In this document: positions 7,383 through 14,473 of the stretch, one piece after another
Numbering within the stretch: position 1 is the stretch's first letter
Layout: each line of letters opens with the position of its first letter
Assembly: GCA_041487355.1 (NCBI GenBank)
Contig: JBGPND010000106.1
Coordinates: forward strand, 1-16,474
Source: JAMXLO01 sp041487355
GTDB lineage: Bacteria; Pseudomonadota; Alphaproteobacteria; Acetobacterales; Acetobacteraceae
Length of the DNA: 16,474 nt
Reading direction: 5' to 3'
The notes under the pieces: generated by a model
What the model saw: the letters and a program-made list of their open reading frames with translations, nothing else
What the model was told of the DNA's origin: nothing
The model's database searches: none
Made by a program: the position numbers and the translations under genes

Positions 7383-8467
7383 GCCGGTGCCGCCGAATGG
7401 CCGGAGCCGGCGTCCAGCATATGGCAGGCGGCGACATGCGAACCGCGCTCGAGCCACGCGCCAAGCTCCGGCGACTTCGCGGTACATACGTCTTCGGCGA
7501 ACGGACAGCGCGTGTGGAAGCGGCAGCCGGTGGGCGGATCGATCGCGCTTGGCGGATCGCCGGTGATCGGCGGCTCCTCGATGCGGTGCGCGGGATCCAT
7601 CGACGGGCGCGACCCAAGCAGCGCGCGCGTGTAAGGATGCAGCGGGCGGGTGAAGATTTCCTCGGACGGACCCAGTTCCACGACGCGGCCGAGATACATC
7701 ACCAGCACGCGGTCGCTGATATAGCGGACCACGTTCAGGTCGTGGCTGATGAACAGATACGTCAGGTTGAACTGCGCCTTCAGCGCGCGCAGCAGGTTCA
7801 GCACCTGCGCCTCCACCGACTTGTCGAGCGCCGACACCGCCTCGTCCAGGATCACCATGCGCGGCTCGATCGCCAGTGCGCGGGCGATGTTCACCCGCTG
7901 CTTCTGCCCGCCCGACAGCTCGTGCGGATAGCGCTGCCCGAACAGATCGGGGTTGAGCCCGACCTTCACCAGCATCTCGCGCGCGACACGCCTTGCGTCC
8001 GGCTTCCTCCTGCCATGCACGAACGGACCGAACGCGACCGAATCCTGCACCGGCATGCGCGGATTGAGCGACGAGTAGCTGTCCTGGAAGACCATCTGCA
8101 CATGGCGGCGCAGGGCAGCCACGGTGATGCCGCGCGGCGCGCCGACCGGCTCGCCGTCGAAGATCAGCTCGCCGCCATCGCGCTCGACCAGATGCAGCAG
8201 CAGCCGCGCGAGGGTCGACTTGCCGCAGCCCGATTCACCGACGATGCCGAGCGTCTCGCCCTTGAACAGGGTGAACGACACGCCGTCCACGGCGCGCACG
8301 CGCGCGGACTTGCTGCCGCCGCGGACGTGGAAATGCTTGGCAAGATCGCGCGCGATCAGCAGTGGCTGCGCCGGGCCGCCCACGTCGCGTGGGTCGGCTC
8401 CCCCTCCCCGACCCTCCCCCGCTGCGCGGGAGAGGGGGCGTAGTGGCGTGTCCAGTGCGGTACTCAC
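7379..8467 (-). CDS. Peptide/amide ABC transporter ATPase, DppF/OppF type
   Basis: This is the second ATPase of the importer, 362 residues if it starts at GTG 8467. Motifs are Walker A GESGCGKS (77-84), Q-loop at VFQDSYSSLNPR (126-137, the DppF/OppF form), signature LSGGQ (184-188), Walker B VILDE (205-209) and switch His242. C-terminal cysteines 315, 321, 328 and 348 resemble the oligopeptide-transporter cysteine motif. The GTG at 8467 overlaps the permease stop (GTGA at 8464-8467), which favours coupling although the ribosome site is weak. Residues 6-25 are encoded by a G/C-rich palindromic repeat and look unlike any ATPase N-terminus. A later GTG at 8383 would exclude the repeat but has no visible ribosome site. 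Longer upstream extensions in this frame overlap the permease gene and are rejected. Confidence 0.91.
   Translation of the reverse strand: MSTALDTPLRPLSRAAGEGRGGGADPRDVGGPAQPLLIARDLAKHFHVRGGSKSARVRAVDGVSFTLFKGETLGIVGESGCGKSTLARLLLHLVERDGGELIFDGEPVGAPRGITVAALRRHVQMVFQDSYSSLNPRMPVQDSVAFGPFVHGRRKPDARRVAREMLVKVGLNPDLFGQRYPHELSGGQKQRVNIARALAIEPRMVILDEAVSALDKSVEAQVLNLLRALKAQFNLTYLFISHDLNVVRYISDRVLVMYLGRVVELGPSEEIFTRPLHPYTRALLGSRPSMDPAHRIEEPPITGDPPSAIDPPTGCRFHTRCPFAEDVCTAKSPELGAWLERGSHVAACHMLDAGSGHSAAPA
8397..8441. repeat. G/C-rich palindromic repeat within the DppF-type gene
   Basis: A hairpin with arms CCCTCCCCCGC (8412-8422) and GCGGGAGAGGG (8426-8436), loop TGC and one mismatch, is preceded by the C-rich run CCCCTCCCC. 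This layout is characteristic of dispersed repeats found between genes in many proteobacteria, whose minus-strand translation is PLSRAAGEGRGGG. Here it forms codons near the start of the ATPase gene. Confidence 0.7.
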
Positions 8468-9369
8468 AGCCGCACATCCATGGCGGAGCGGATGCCGTCG
8501 CTCACCAGGTTGAAGCAGATCGAGGTGACGAAGATTGCCGCACCCGGCAGGGCGCAGGACAGCGGCGCGACATAGATCGACTGGCGCAGCGTGCTCAACA
8601 TCAGGCCCCAGTCGGGGGTCGGCGGTTTCACACCGAGGCCAAGGAATGACAAGCCCGAGGCGAGCAGGATGCTGACCGAGACCAGGCTGGAGGCATAGAT
8701 GAAGACGGGGCCAAGCACATTGCCGAGCACGTGGTAGCGAACGATGGTGAACATGCCGGCGCCGGTTGCGCGCGCCGCCTCGATGAAGTCGAGGCTGCGC
8801 ACCTGTGCCGTCGCGGTCTCCGCCACGCGGCACATTGCCGGGGTGAACACCAGCGCCAGCGCCGCCATGCCGTTCGCCATGCCGCCGCCCATCGCACCGG
8901 AGATCGCCACCGCCAGCAGCACGGAGGGAAACGCGTAGAACACGTCCATCGTGCGCATGATCGCGGCATTCACCCGCCGCCCGGCGAAGCCACCGATCAC
9001 ACCGAGCGTGCCGCCGAGCGCGGTGGCGATGCAGACCGGAACCAGCCCCATCAGCAGCGACGATCGTCCGCCGTAGATCAGCCGGCTGAGCAGGTCGCGG
9101 CCCAGCTCGTCGGTGCCGAGCGGATGACCGCGATAGCCGAACGGCTTCAGCCGCAGCACGACGCCTTCCTTGTAGGGATCGAACGGCGCGAGCAGCGGCG
9201 CGAAGATCGCCGCCAGCACGATCAGCAGCACGATCAAACCGAAGAACAATGTCGCGGGGTCATGCCGCAGGCGGTAGCCAACCGAACTCCAGTAACCGCG
9301 CACGCGGAGTGCCGGCGGTGAATCATCATCGAAACGGGCGCCGATCGGGAGCGAGGCAGTCTGTGACAT
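8464..9369 (-). CDS. ABC transporter permease, DppC/OppC type
   Basis: This is an inner-membrane subunit of the importer with 301 residues. A first transmembrane segment lies near residues 42-64, followed by the family hallmark HPLGTDELGRDLLSRLIYGG (82-101). Further hydrophobic helices follow, along with the EAA cytoplasmic loop around DFIEAARATGAG (194-205), which contacts an ATPase. The SFLGLGVKPPTPDWG segment near the C-terminus is typical of DppC. The start ATG at 9369 has GGAGAG five bases upstream and lies 14 bases after the DppB-type stop. Its own TGA overlaps the GTG start of the next ATPase. The long cytosolic N-terminal tail before the first helix is normal for this family. Confidence 0.94.
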   Translation of the reverse strand: MSQTASLPIGARFDDDSPPALRVRGYWSSVGYRLRHDPATLFFGLIVLLIVLAAIFAPLLAPFDPYKEGVVLRLKPFGYRGHPLGTDELGRDLLSRLIYGGRSSLLMGLVPVCIATALGGTLGVIGGFAGRRVNAAIMRTMDVFYAFPSVLLAVAISGAMGGGMANGMAALALVFTPAMCRVAETATAQVRSLDFIEAARATGAGMFTIVRYHVLGNVLGPVFIYASSLVSVSILLASGLSFLGLGVKPPTPDWGLMLSTLRQSIYVAPLSCALPGAAIFVTSICFNLVSDGIRSAMDVRL

Positions 9370-9383
9370 CGCTTCTCTCCTGC

Positions 9384-10340
9384 TCAGGCCCGGCGGATCC
9401 GCGGGTCGATGACGGATTGCAGCAGATCGACGACAAGATTGGTGGCGACGAAGATCATCGCCAGGAACAGGATGGTTCCCTGCAACACGGGGATATCGCG
9501 GTTGATGATCGCCTTCGACAGCATGAAGCCGCTGCCGGGCCAGGTGAACACGGTCTCCACCAGGATGGAGCCGCCCATCAGATAGCCGAACTGCAGACCC
9601 ATCACCGCCATCACCTGCGGTGCCGAGTTCTTCAGCACGTGGCGGATGACCGCGATCTCGCCGAGCCCCTTGGCGCGCAGCGTGGTGACGAAGTCCTGGT
9701 TCAACACCTCCGCCACCGCCGCGCGCGTGGTACGCGAGATGATGCCGACCGGAATCATCGACAGCGTGACGACGGGCAGCACCAGATATTGCACGTCCGA
9801 CCAGCGAAAAATGCTGAACTGCGCTGAACCTTTCGGCCCCATGCCGGTAGCCGGCAGCACCATAAGCTCGACGGCGAACACGATCACCAGAACGATGCCG
9901 AGCCAGTAGTTGGGCAGGCTGACACCGACCACCGCAGCGCCGGTGACCACCCGATCCACGGCGCGACCGGGAAAGCAGCCGGCGATTGCGCCCATCGTGT
10001 AGCCGATCGTGAAAGCCAGCGGCACCGCGAAGCTGGTGAGCATGAACGTGTTGGACAGTGCACCGGTGACTTCCAGGATCACCGGACGGCGTGTCGCGAT
10101 CGACATGCCGAAATCACCGGTGAGCACGTGGCCGAGCCAGAGGAGAAACTGCACCGGCAGCGGCCGATCGAGCCCGTAGGCGTGCTTGATCTGTTCGACC
10201 ATTTCGGCCGTTGCGTCCGAGGGCAGGATGGTCTGCAACGGATCGCCTGGCGAGAGATAGACCAGCGAGAAGCAGACCACGCTGACCCCGAAAGCGATCG
10301 GGATGGCGAACAGGATCCGCCGCGCGATATAGCCAAGCAT
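9384..10340 (-). CDS. ABC transporter permease, DppB/OppB type
   Basis: This is an inner-membrane permease subunit of 318 residues, the normal length. It starts with the family N-terminal helix (YIARRILFAIPIAFGVS) followed by the periplasmic loop containing SPGDP. About six transmembrane segments are apparent. The EAA loop DFVTTLRAKGLGE (216-228) docks on an ATPase, and the C-terminal signature VDLLQSVIDPRIR is typical of DppB. A GAGGAG site stands eight bases before the ATG. The gap to the upstream binding-protein gene (145 bases) is the widest within the cluster and contains a palindromic repeat. It pairs with the DppC-type permease encoded next. Confidence 0.94.
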   Translation of the reverse strand: MLGYIARRILFAIPIAFGVSVVCFSLVYLSPGDPLQTILPSDATAEMVEQIKHAYGLDRPLPVQFLLWLGHVLTGDFGMSIATRRPVILEVTGALSNTFMLTSFAVPLAFTIGYTMGAIAGCFPGRAVDRVVTGAAVVGVSLPNYWLGIVLVIVFAVELMVLPATGMGPKGSAQFSIFRWSDVQYLVLPVVTLSMIPVGIISRTTRAAVAEVLNQDFVTTLRAKGLGEIAVIRHVLKNSAPQVMAVMGLQFGYLMGGSILVETVFTWPGSGFMLSKAIINRDIPVLQGTILFLAMIFVATNLVVDLLQSVIDPRIRRA

Positions 10341-10371
10341 CGTCAGGACTCCTCAATCGTCATGCCCATGG

Positions 10372-10457
10372 TGTCATTGCGAGGAGCGAAGCGACCCCCG
10401 GGTCAAGCCCGGGGGCAGGCTCCGACGCGATTGCTTCGCCTGCGGCTCGCAATGACA
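10372..10457. repeat. Palindromic repeat between binding-protein and permease genes
   Basis: The ends are TGTCATTGCGAG (10372-10383) and CTCGCAATGACA (10446-10457), exact reverse complements and identical to the ends of the element at 1997-2245. Inside is a hairpin CCCCCGGG (10395-10402), loop TCAAG, CCCGGGGG (10408-10415). Transcribed with the operon, it would place a stable stem-loop immediately after the binding-protein message. In E. coli, repeats in the same position (malE-malF) protect upstream mRNA, so a similar role in raising binding-protein levels is plausible here but not shown. Confidence 0.88.
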
Positions 10458-10485
10458 GGTGGACAGTTCATTGCGGGTTCGATCC

Positions 10486-12090
10486 TCAGGGATCCACGGA
10501 GATTGGCGTCAGGTCCTGGAACCAGTTCTGCGCCTGCACGAAGCCATGCAATTTCGGCGACAGGGCGCGCGGATTCAGGTCATGCACCACCCAGATCATC
10601 AGCGCGCGGTCGTTCTCCAGCTCGTGCAGCCTGGTCAGCATCGCCAGGCGCTTGTCGGCGGCGAACTCGTTGAGGATCTGACCGACCAGCTCCTCGATCT
10701 CCGGATCGTAGAAATGCCCCCAGTTCGCGCCGGCCGGTGACCAGTGCAGCTTCCACACCGGCTTGATCAGCGCGCTCAGCGGATCGAGCAAAGCGCGCGA
10801 ACCGTTAAAGCCGTCGATCTCCGGGTATTTCACCACGCCGGAGCGGCTGACCTCGATCAGCGAGTTCCAGTCCATCACCTTGAACTCGACCTGGAAGCCG
10901 ACTTCCTCGAGCTGCGACTTCACCAGCTCGTTCATCGGCAGCGGCTGCATCTGGCCGGAACCCGAGGTGGAGATCGCCAGCACGATCTTGCACGGCATGC
11001 AGCCGGCTTCCTTGAGCAGCGCCTTGGCCTTGGCCTGGTTGTAGTCATAGCGCACTGGGTTGCCGAAATAGGGCGTGCCCGGCGGCATGGTGGCGTATTC
11101 CTCCAGCGCCAAGCCGCCCAGCAGCTCGACGAACTCCGCACGGTTCAACGCGTAGTTGGCGGCGCGGCGGACGCGGATATCGGTCATCGGGCCACGCACG
11201 AAATTCAGCGTGTATGGCCAGTTGTGGGGATAGACATTGGTGACGATCTGCATGCCGGCGCTCTTCAGGCGCGGGATGGCGTCGGGCGACGGGGCCTCGA
11301 CAAAGTTCACCTGGCCGGTGAGCAACGCGGCGGTACGTGTGGCGGCTTCCGGCATCGGCAGCAGGACGAGCCGATCGTGCTTGGCGATGCGCTTCGGGTC
11401 CCAGTATTCCTTGTTCGGCAGCAGTTCGAGCCGCTCATGCGCGACCATACGGTCGAACCGGTAGGGACCGGTGCCGGACGGATGCTCGGCGTAGGCACCC
11501 CAGTCGTATTTCAGCGCCTCCGCGCGGCAGCGGCTGACCATGAGCAGGTAGCTCATCGAGTAGGGGAACAGCGATTCCACCACCTTGGTGGTGATCGCGA
11601 TGGTGTTGTCGTCGATCTTCTCGATGGACTCGAAATTGGTGGTGTAGGTGCGCGAAAGCGCCATCTGCAGCGTGTAGAATTGCGGCGCCTTCTGGTCGGT
11701 GACGCGCGCCATGTTCCATACCACGTCATCGGCGGTGAACGGGCAGCCGTCGTGCCACTTCACGCCCTGGCGCAGGTGGTAGATCCAGCGGCGGTGGTTG
11801 TTCGGATCGACCTCCCAGGAAGTGGCGAGCCCGGGCTTGATGTCGGAGGGTTTGTCGCTGCGCGACAGGTCCCAGAGCGCCAGCCCGTCGTAGATATTGT
11901 AGCCGACGAAGCGGAAACCCTCGAACCCCTGGTCGGGATTGCCGGTGGTGTTGGGGATGTCGCCGGCGGTCATCGCGACGGTGAGGACTGACTCGGCTTG
12001 GGCCGGCTGGGGGACGGTCCAGGCCAGAAGCGGCGCGATCGCGCACGCGAGGGTGATTCGCCGGACGGACCGGTGGATCGATTTTTTCAT
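10486..12090 (-). CDS. Periplasmic solute-binding protein, family 5 (DppA/OppA type)
   Basis: This is the extracytoplasmic receptor of the importer, 534 residues long. A Sec signal peptide is clear: basic start MKKSIHRSVRR, a hydrophobic core, and a likely cut after PAQA at residue 32. The family-5 signature lies at about residues 85-130: GLATSWEVDPN, then LRQGVKWHDGCPFTADDVVW. No lipobox cysteine follows the signal, so it should be soluble in the periplasm. AGGAGG is five bases before the ATG at 12090, a strong site that suits the high level such proteins need. It is the first gene of the transport/amidase cluster. Family-5 proteins bind peptides but also nickel, glutathione, opines and other amides. 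With three hydrolases of amides downstream, an amide-type ligand is the best guess. Confidence 0.94.
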   Translation of the reverse strand: MKKSIHRSVRRITLACAIAPLLAWTVPQPAQAESVLTVAMTAGDIPNTTGNPDQGFEGFRFVGYNIYDGLALWDLSRSDKPSDIKPGLATSWEVDPNNHRRWIYHLRQGVKWHDGCPFTADDVVWNMARVTDQKAPQFYTLQMALSRTYTTNFESIEKIDDNTIAITTKVVESLFPYSMSYLLMVSRCRAEALKYDWGAYAEHPSGTGPYRFDRMVAHERLELLPNKEYWDPKRIAKHDRLVLLPMPEAATRTAALLTGQVNFVEAPSPDAIPRLKSAGMQIVTNVYPHNWPYTLNFVRGPMTDIRVRRAANYALNRAEFVELLGGLALEEYATMPPGTPYFGNPVRYDYNQAKAKALLKEAGCMPCKIVLAISTSGSGQMQPLPMNELVKSQLEEVGFQVEFKVMDWNSLIEVSRSGVVKYPEIDGFNGSRALLDPLSALIKPVWKLHWSPAGANWGHFYDPEIEELVGQILNEFAADKRLAMLTRLHELENDRALMIWVVHDLNPRALSPKLHGFVQAQNWFQDLTPISVDP

Positions 12091-12270
12091 TCATGCCTCC
12101 TGCAAGCAAAGCCTGTGTTCTGTTGCAGCGCAGCATAAGTTTCTGCCTCTTGTCCAGGCGAAAATGCGGCTGTTTAATCTTAGTAGCGTACCATATGAGT
12201 TTTTGACTGATATATATGCATATTCATGACGCGGATGGGTCACTAAGATCCTTATTTAGGCAAAGTACTG
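12091..12270. promoter_or_regulatory. AT-rich leader region upstream of the transport cluster
   Basis: This 180-base gap between the lipoprotein stop and the binding-protein start is markedly richer in A+T than its surroundings, especially 12170-12270. It holds the perfect 10-bp palindrome ATATGCATAT at 12214-12223, a candidate regulator site. It is the only long gap ahead of the transport/amidase cluster, so the promoter is expected here on the minus strand. I could not assign convincing -35 and -10 boxes. No regulator gene lies in the window. Confidence 0.45.
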
Positions 12271-12828
12271 CTATCGCCTGCGGATGACGTCACCGCCCGG
12301 CAGCATCTGCGTGGCTGCATCGGCGGTCGCGATGTTGGCCGACCGGATGTACGGCAGGTTGGTCAGCACGTGCAGCGTCTGCTGCGGCGGCAGCGTGAAA
12401 ACCGGCGAGGCGAGCGCCTGCATCGCGGCGGCCTGATTGCCGGACTGCCACGCCGAGGCGAACTGCAGCAGAGCATTCACGACAAGCTGCGATGGCGCAT
12501 CGGGCCTGATCCCCAGCGCCCGGCGAACGTCGGCGCGCGCCTGAAGCATCTCCTGCCTGGTCAGCGGCGACAGCGTCACCCAGCGCGGGTTGCTGCTGAG
12601 CTCGCCCGCCAGGTAGTCGACCGCGGCTGCCGCCCTGGCGGCATCGACCGGATCATTCAGCGTGCGTGCCGGTGCGGCGAAGGCCCAGGACGCCTGGTTT
12701 GCCGCGCCCACGTCATTGTCCAGGGTTCCGAACGCGCCGAACGGAAGCGACGCCGTGTCGGGCGGCGGCTGGACGGCGCAGGCGGCGATTGCCAGACAGG
12801 GCAGCACGACACCGAGACGGATGATCAT
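12271..12828 (-). CDS. Putative outer-membrane or periplasmic lipoprotein, unknown function
   Basis: I do not recognise this 185-residue protein. It begins with a lipoprotein signal peptide: MIIRLGVVLPCLAIAAC, with lipobox I-A-A-C and lipidation at Cys17. Residue +2 is Ala, so outer-membrane sorting is likely if Lol rules apply. The rest is Ala-rich and mostly helical in appearance, with no repeats or catalytic motif that I can name. A region near residues 55-115 (AAAAVDYLAGELSSNPRW and onward) looks like amphipathic helices. AGAGGG lies eight bases before the ATG at 12828. It is separated from the gamma carbonic anhydrase gene by 66 bases and from the transport cluster by 180 AT-rich bases, so it is probably a separate unit. 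Confidence 0.75.
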   Translation of the reverse strand: MIIRLGVVLPCLAIAACAVQPPPDTASLPFGAFGTLDNDVGAANQASWAFAAPARTLNDPVDAARAAAAVDYLAGELSSNPRWVTLSPLTRQEMLQARADVRRALGIRPDAPSQLVVNALLQFASAWQSGNQAAAMQALASPVFTLPPQQTLHVLTNLPYIRSANIATADAATQMLPGGDVIRRR

Positions 12829-12894
12829 GGCTCGAACCCTCTTCCTTCCGTCCTGAAGGAAATGGGGCAGGCCGGCGCTTTCCGTAGAGTGGCT

Positions 12895-13446
12895 TTACGT
12901 CGCGCTGCCGAGCCCGGCGCGGAAGCGGGCGGCCAGTTCGCGATACACTACCGCGTTGCGGTCGAATTTCCGCCGCTCCTCGTCGCTCATCACGCGGATG
13001 AGCCGCGCCGGCGCGCCGACCCACAGCTCATTGCGGCCGATCACCTTGCCGGGAGTGAGCAGGCCGCCGGCGCCGAGCATGCCGCCTTCCTCGATCACCG
13101 CCCCGTCCAGCACGGTGGCGGAGATGCCGACGAAGGCACGGTCCTTCAGCGTGCAGGCGTGGATGACCGCGTTGTGCCCGACGGTGACATCGTCACCGAT
13201 GATCGCGGCAAGCCCGCCGGAATCGACATGGATGATGGCGCCGTCCTGGATGTTGGTGCGCGCGCCGATGCGGACGTAGTTGAGATCGCCGCGCACCAGG
13301 CAATGGAACCAGACGCCGGTCTCCGAGCCGATCTCCACGTCGCCGATCACCGCCGCGGTGGGGGCGATGAACGCGTCCGGCGCCACTTTCGGCGTGACGC
13401 CGTCCAGCGTGTAGATCGGGCCCTGGCCGGTGAGCGGCTCAGGCAT
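12895..13446 (-). CDS. Gamma carbonic anhydrase family protein
   Basis: This is a left-handed beta-helix protein of the gamma carbonic anhydrase/YrdA/PaaY group, 183 residues long. Hexapeptide-type turns run from about residue 25 to 140. The three zinc-ligand histidines are His73 (in GAIIHVDS), His91 and His96 (in VGHNAVIH), and Arg52, Asp54 and Gln67 occupy the usual conserved positions. The acidic loop of the archaeal Cam enzyme is absent, as in most bacterial members, so carbonic anhydrase activity is possible but not assured. The active form is a trimer with metal at subunit interfaces. The ATG at 13446 lies inside the end of argC (an eight-base overlap), so the two are co-transcribed and probably coupled. 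Confidence 0.9.
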   Translation of the reverse strand: MPEPLTGQGPIYTLDGVTPKVAPDAFIAPTAAVIGDVEIGSETGVWFHCLVRGDLNYVRIGARTNIQDGAIIHVDSGGLAAIIGDDVTVGHNAVIHACTLKDRAFVGISATVLDGAVIEEGGMLGAGGLLTPGKVIGRNELWVGAPARLIRVMSDEERRKFDRNAVVYRELAARFRAGLGSAT

Positions 13447-14395
13447 CCACTGCCTCCCGCCGCGCGACGCCGACGGGAAGACCGAGCATCAGGCGAACGT
13501 TCTGCACCGCCGCCCCGGACGCACCCTTGCCGAGGTTGTCGAGCCGCGCGACCAGCACCGCCTGGCGATGCTTCTCATTGGCATGCACATAGAGCTCCAG
13601 CAGGTTCGTCTCGTTCAGCGCCTGCGGCTCCAGCTTGCCATCCGCCGGGGGGGCGGTGACGCGGACATACTCGCAGCCCCGGTAGCGCGCTTCGAGCACC
13701 GCATGCAGGTCGGCGCCGGTGGGCTTGCCGTGCAGCGTATCGAGATGCAGCGGCACCGAGACCAGCATGCCCTGGCGATAGTGGCCCACCGACGGCGCAA
13801 AAATCGGCCGGCGGGAGAGGCCGCTATAGAGCTCGGTTTCCGGGACGTGCTTGTGCTCCAGCTTCAGCGCGTAGAGTTCGAAGGCCGGGCCGCCGTCGCG
13901 TTCGTGGCCCTCGATCATCGGCCGCCCGCCGCCGGAGTAGCCGCTGACGGCGTTGATGGTAACCGGAAAGTCGGGCGGAATGATGCCGGCATCCACCAGC
14001 GGGCGAAGCAGGCCGATCGCGCCGGTGGGATAGCAGCCCGGATTGGCGACCTTCCGTGCAGCGGCGATGCGCTCGGCCTGGCCGTGTTGCATTTCCGGGA
14101 AGCCATACGCCCAGTCCGGATGCACGCGATGCGCCGTGCTGGCGTCGAGGATTTTCGCCGCCGCGTTGCCGAGCCCATCCGCGAGCGCCACCGACTCGCG
14201 CGCCGCATCGTCCGGCAGGCACAGCACGACGAGGTCCACCTCGGCCATCATGCCGCGCCGCGCGGCGGGATCGCGGCGCCGGTCGGCGGGAAGGCTCCTC
14301 AGTTCGATGTCGGGCAACGCGCGCAGACGATCGCGGATGCCGAGTCCTGTCGTGCCGGCCTCGCCGTCGATGAACACGCTAGGCTTGGAAGCCAT
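13439..14395 (-). CDS. argC: N-acetyl-gamma-glutamyl-phosphate reductase (short, type 2)
   Basis: This is the third enzyme of arginine biosynthesis. It reduces N-acetylglutamyl phosphate to the semialdehyde with NADPH. It has 318 residues, the short type-2 form typical of alphaproteobacteria. The nucleotide-binding start is VFIDGEAGTTGLGIRDRL. Catalytic Cys121 lies in ANPGCYPTG, and HKHVPE around residues 181-186 supplies the catalytic histidine region. The ATG at 14395 is chosen because GGAGG (14402-14406) sits six bases upstream; an 18-residue extension to 14449 runs into intergenic repeats. A short hairpin (14404-14423) overlaps this ribosome site. It lies downstream of rplM-rpsI on the same strand, an arrangement I associate with alphaproteobacteria, and overlaps the following carbonic anhydrase gene. 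Confidence 0.95.
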   Translation of the reverse strand: MASKPSVFIDGEAGTTGLGIRDRLRALPDIELRSLPADRRRDPAARRGMMAEVDLVVLCLPDDAARESVALADGLGNAAAKILDASTAHRVHPDWAYGFPEMQHGQAERIAAARKVANPGCYPTGAIGLLRPLVDAGIIPPDFPVTINAVSGYSGGGRPMIEGHERDGGPAFELYALKLEHKHVPETELYSGLSRRPIFAPSVGHYRQGMLVSVPLHLDTLHGKPTGADLHAVLEARYRGCEYVRVTAPPADGKLEPQALNETNLLELYVHANEKHRQAVLVARLDNLGKGASGAAVQNVRLMLGLPVGVARREAVDA

Positions 14396-14403
14396 CTCGA
14401 TCC

Positions 14404-14423
14404 TCCGGCCGCTATTGGCCGGA
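14404..14423 (-). promoter_or_regulatory. Hairpin overlapping the argC ribosome binding site
   Basis: Arms TCCGGCC (14404-14410) and GGCCGGA (14417-14423) form a 7-bp G/C stem with a six-base loop. On the minus-strand transcript its 3' arm ends in GGA, which are the first bases of the argC GGAGG site, so folding would partly hide the site. No T-tract follows, which argues against a terminator for rpsI. Confidence 0.45.
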
Positions 14424-14440
14424 AGCCTACGTCGCGCTCC

Positions 14441-14468
14441 GACCACCAACCACTGACAACTGACCGCC
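14441..14468. repeat. Degenerate heptanucleotide tandem repeat
   Basis: Four consecutive 7-base units follow the pattern RACMACT: GACCACC, AACCACT, GACAACT and GACCGCC. They lie five bases from the rpsI stop in the rpsI-argC gap. Short degenerate heptad repeats are known between genes in several bacteria, notably the STRR sequences of cyanobacteria. With only four imperfect units, chance is not excluded. Confidence 0.4.
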
Positions 14469-14473
14469 AGTTC

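Noticed and set aside
6270..7634. A 454-codon plus-strand open frame opposite the ATPase genes
   Set aside because: It is antisense to an ATPase with all nucleotide-binding motifs, and its product is biased to Arg, Ala, His and Gln.
12842..12861. Inverted repeat TTCCTTC/GAAGGAA as a terminator after the carbonic anhydrase gene
   Set aside because: The stem is 7 bp with little G/C and no T-tract follows on the minus strand. It overlaps the leader of the lipoprotein gene, so a terminator is not supported.
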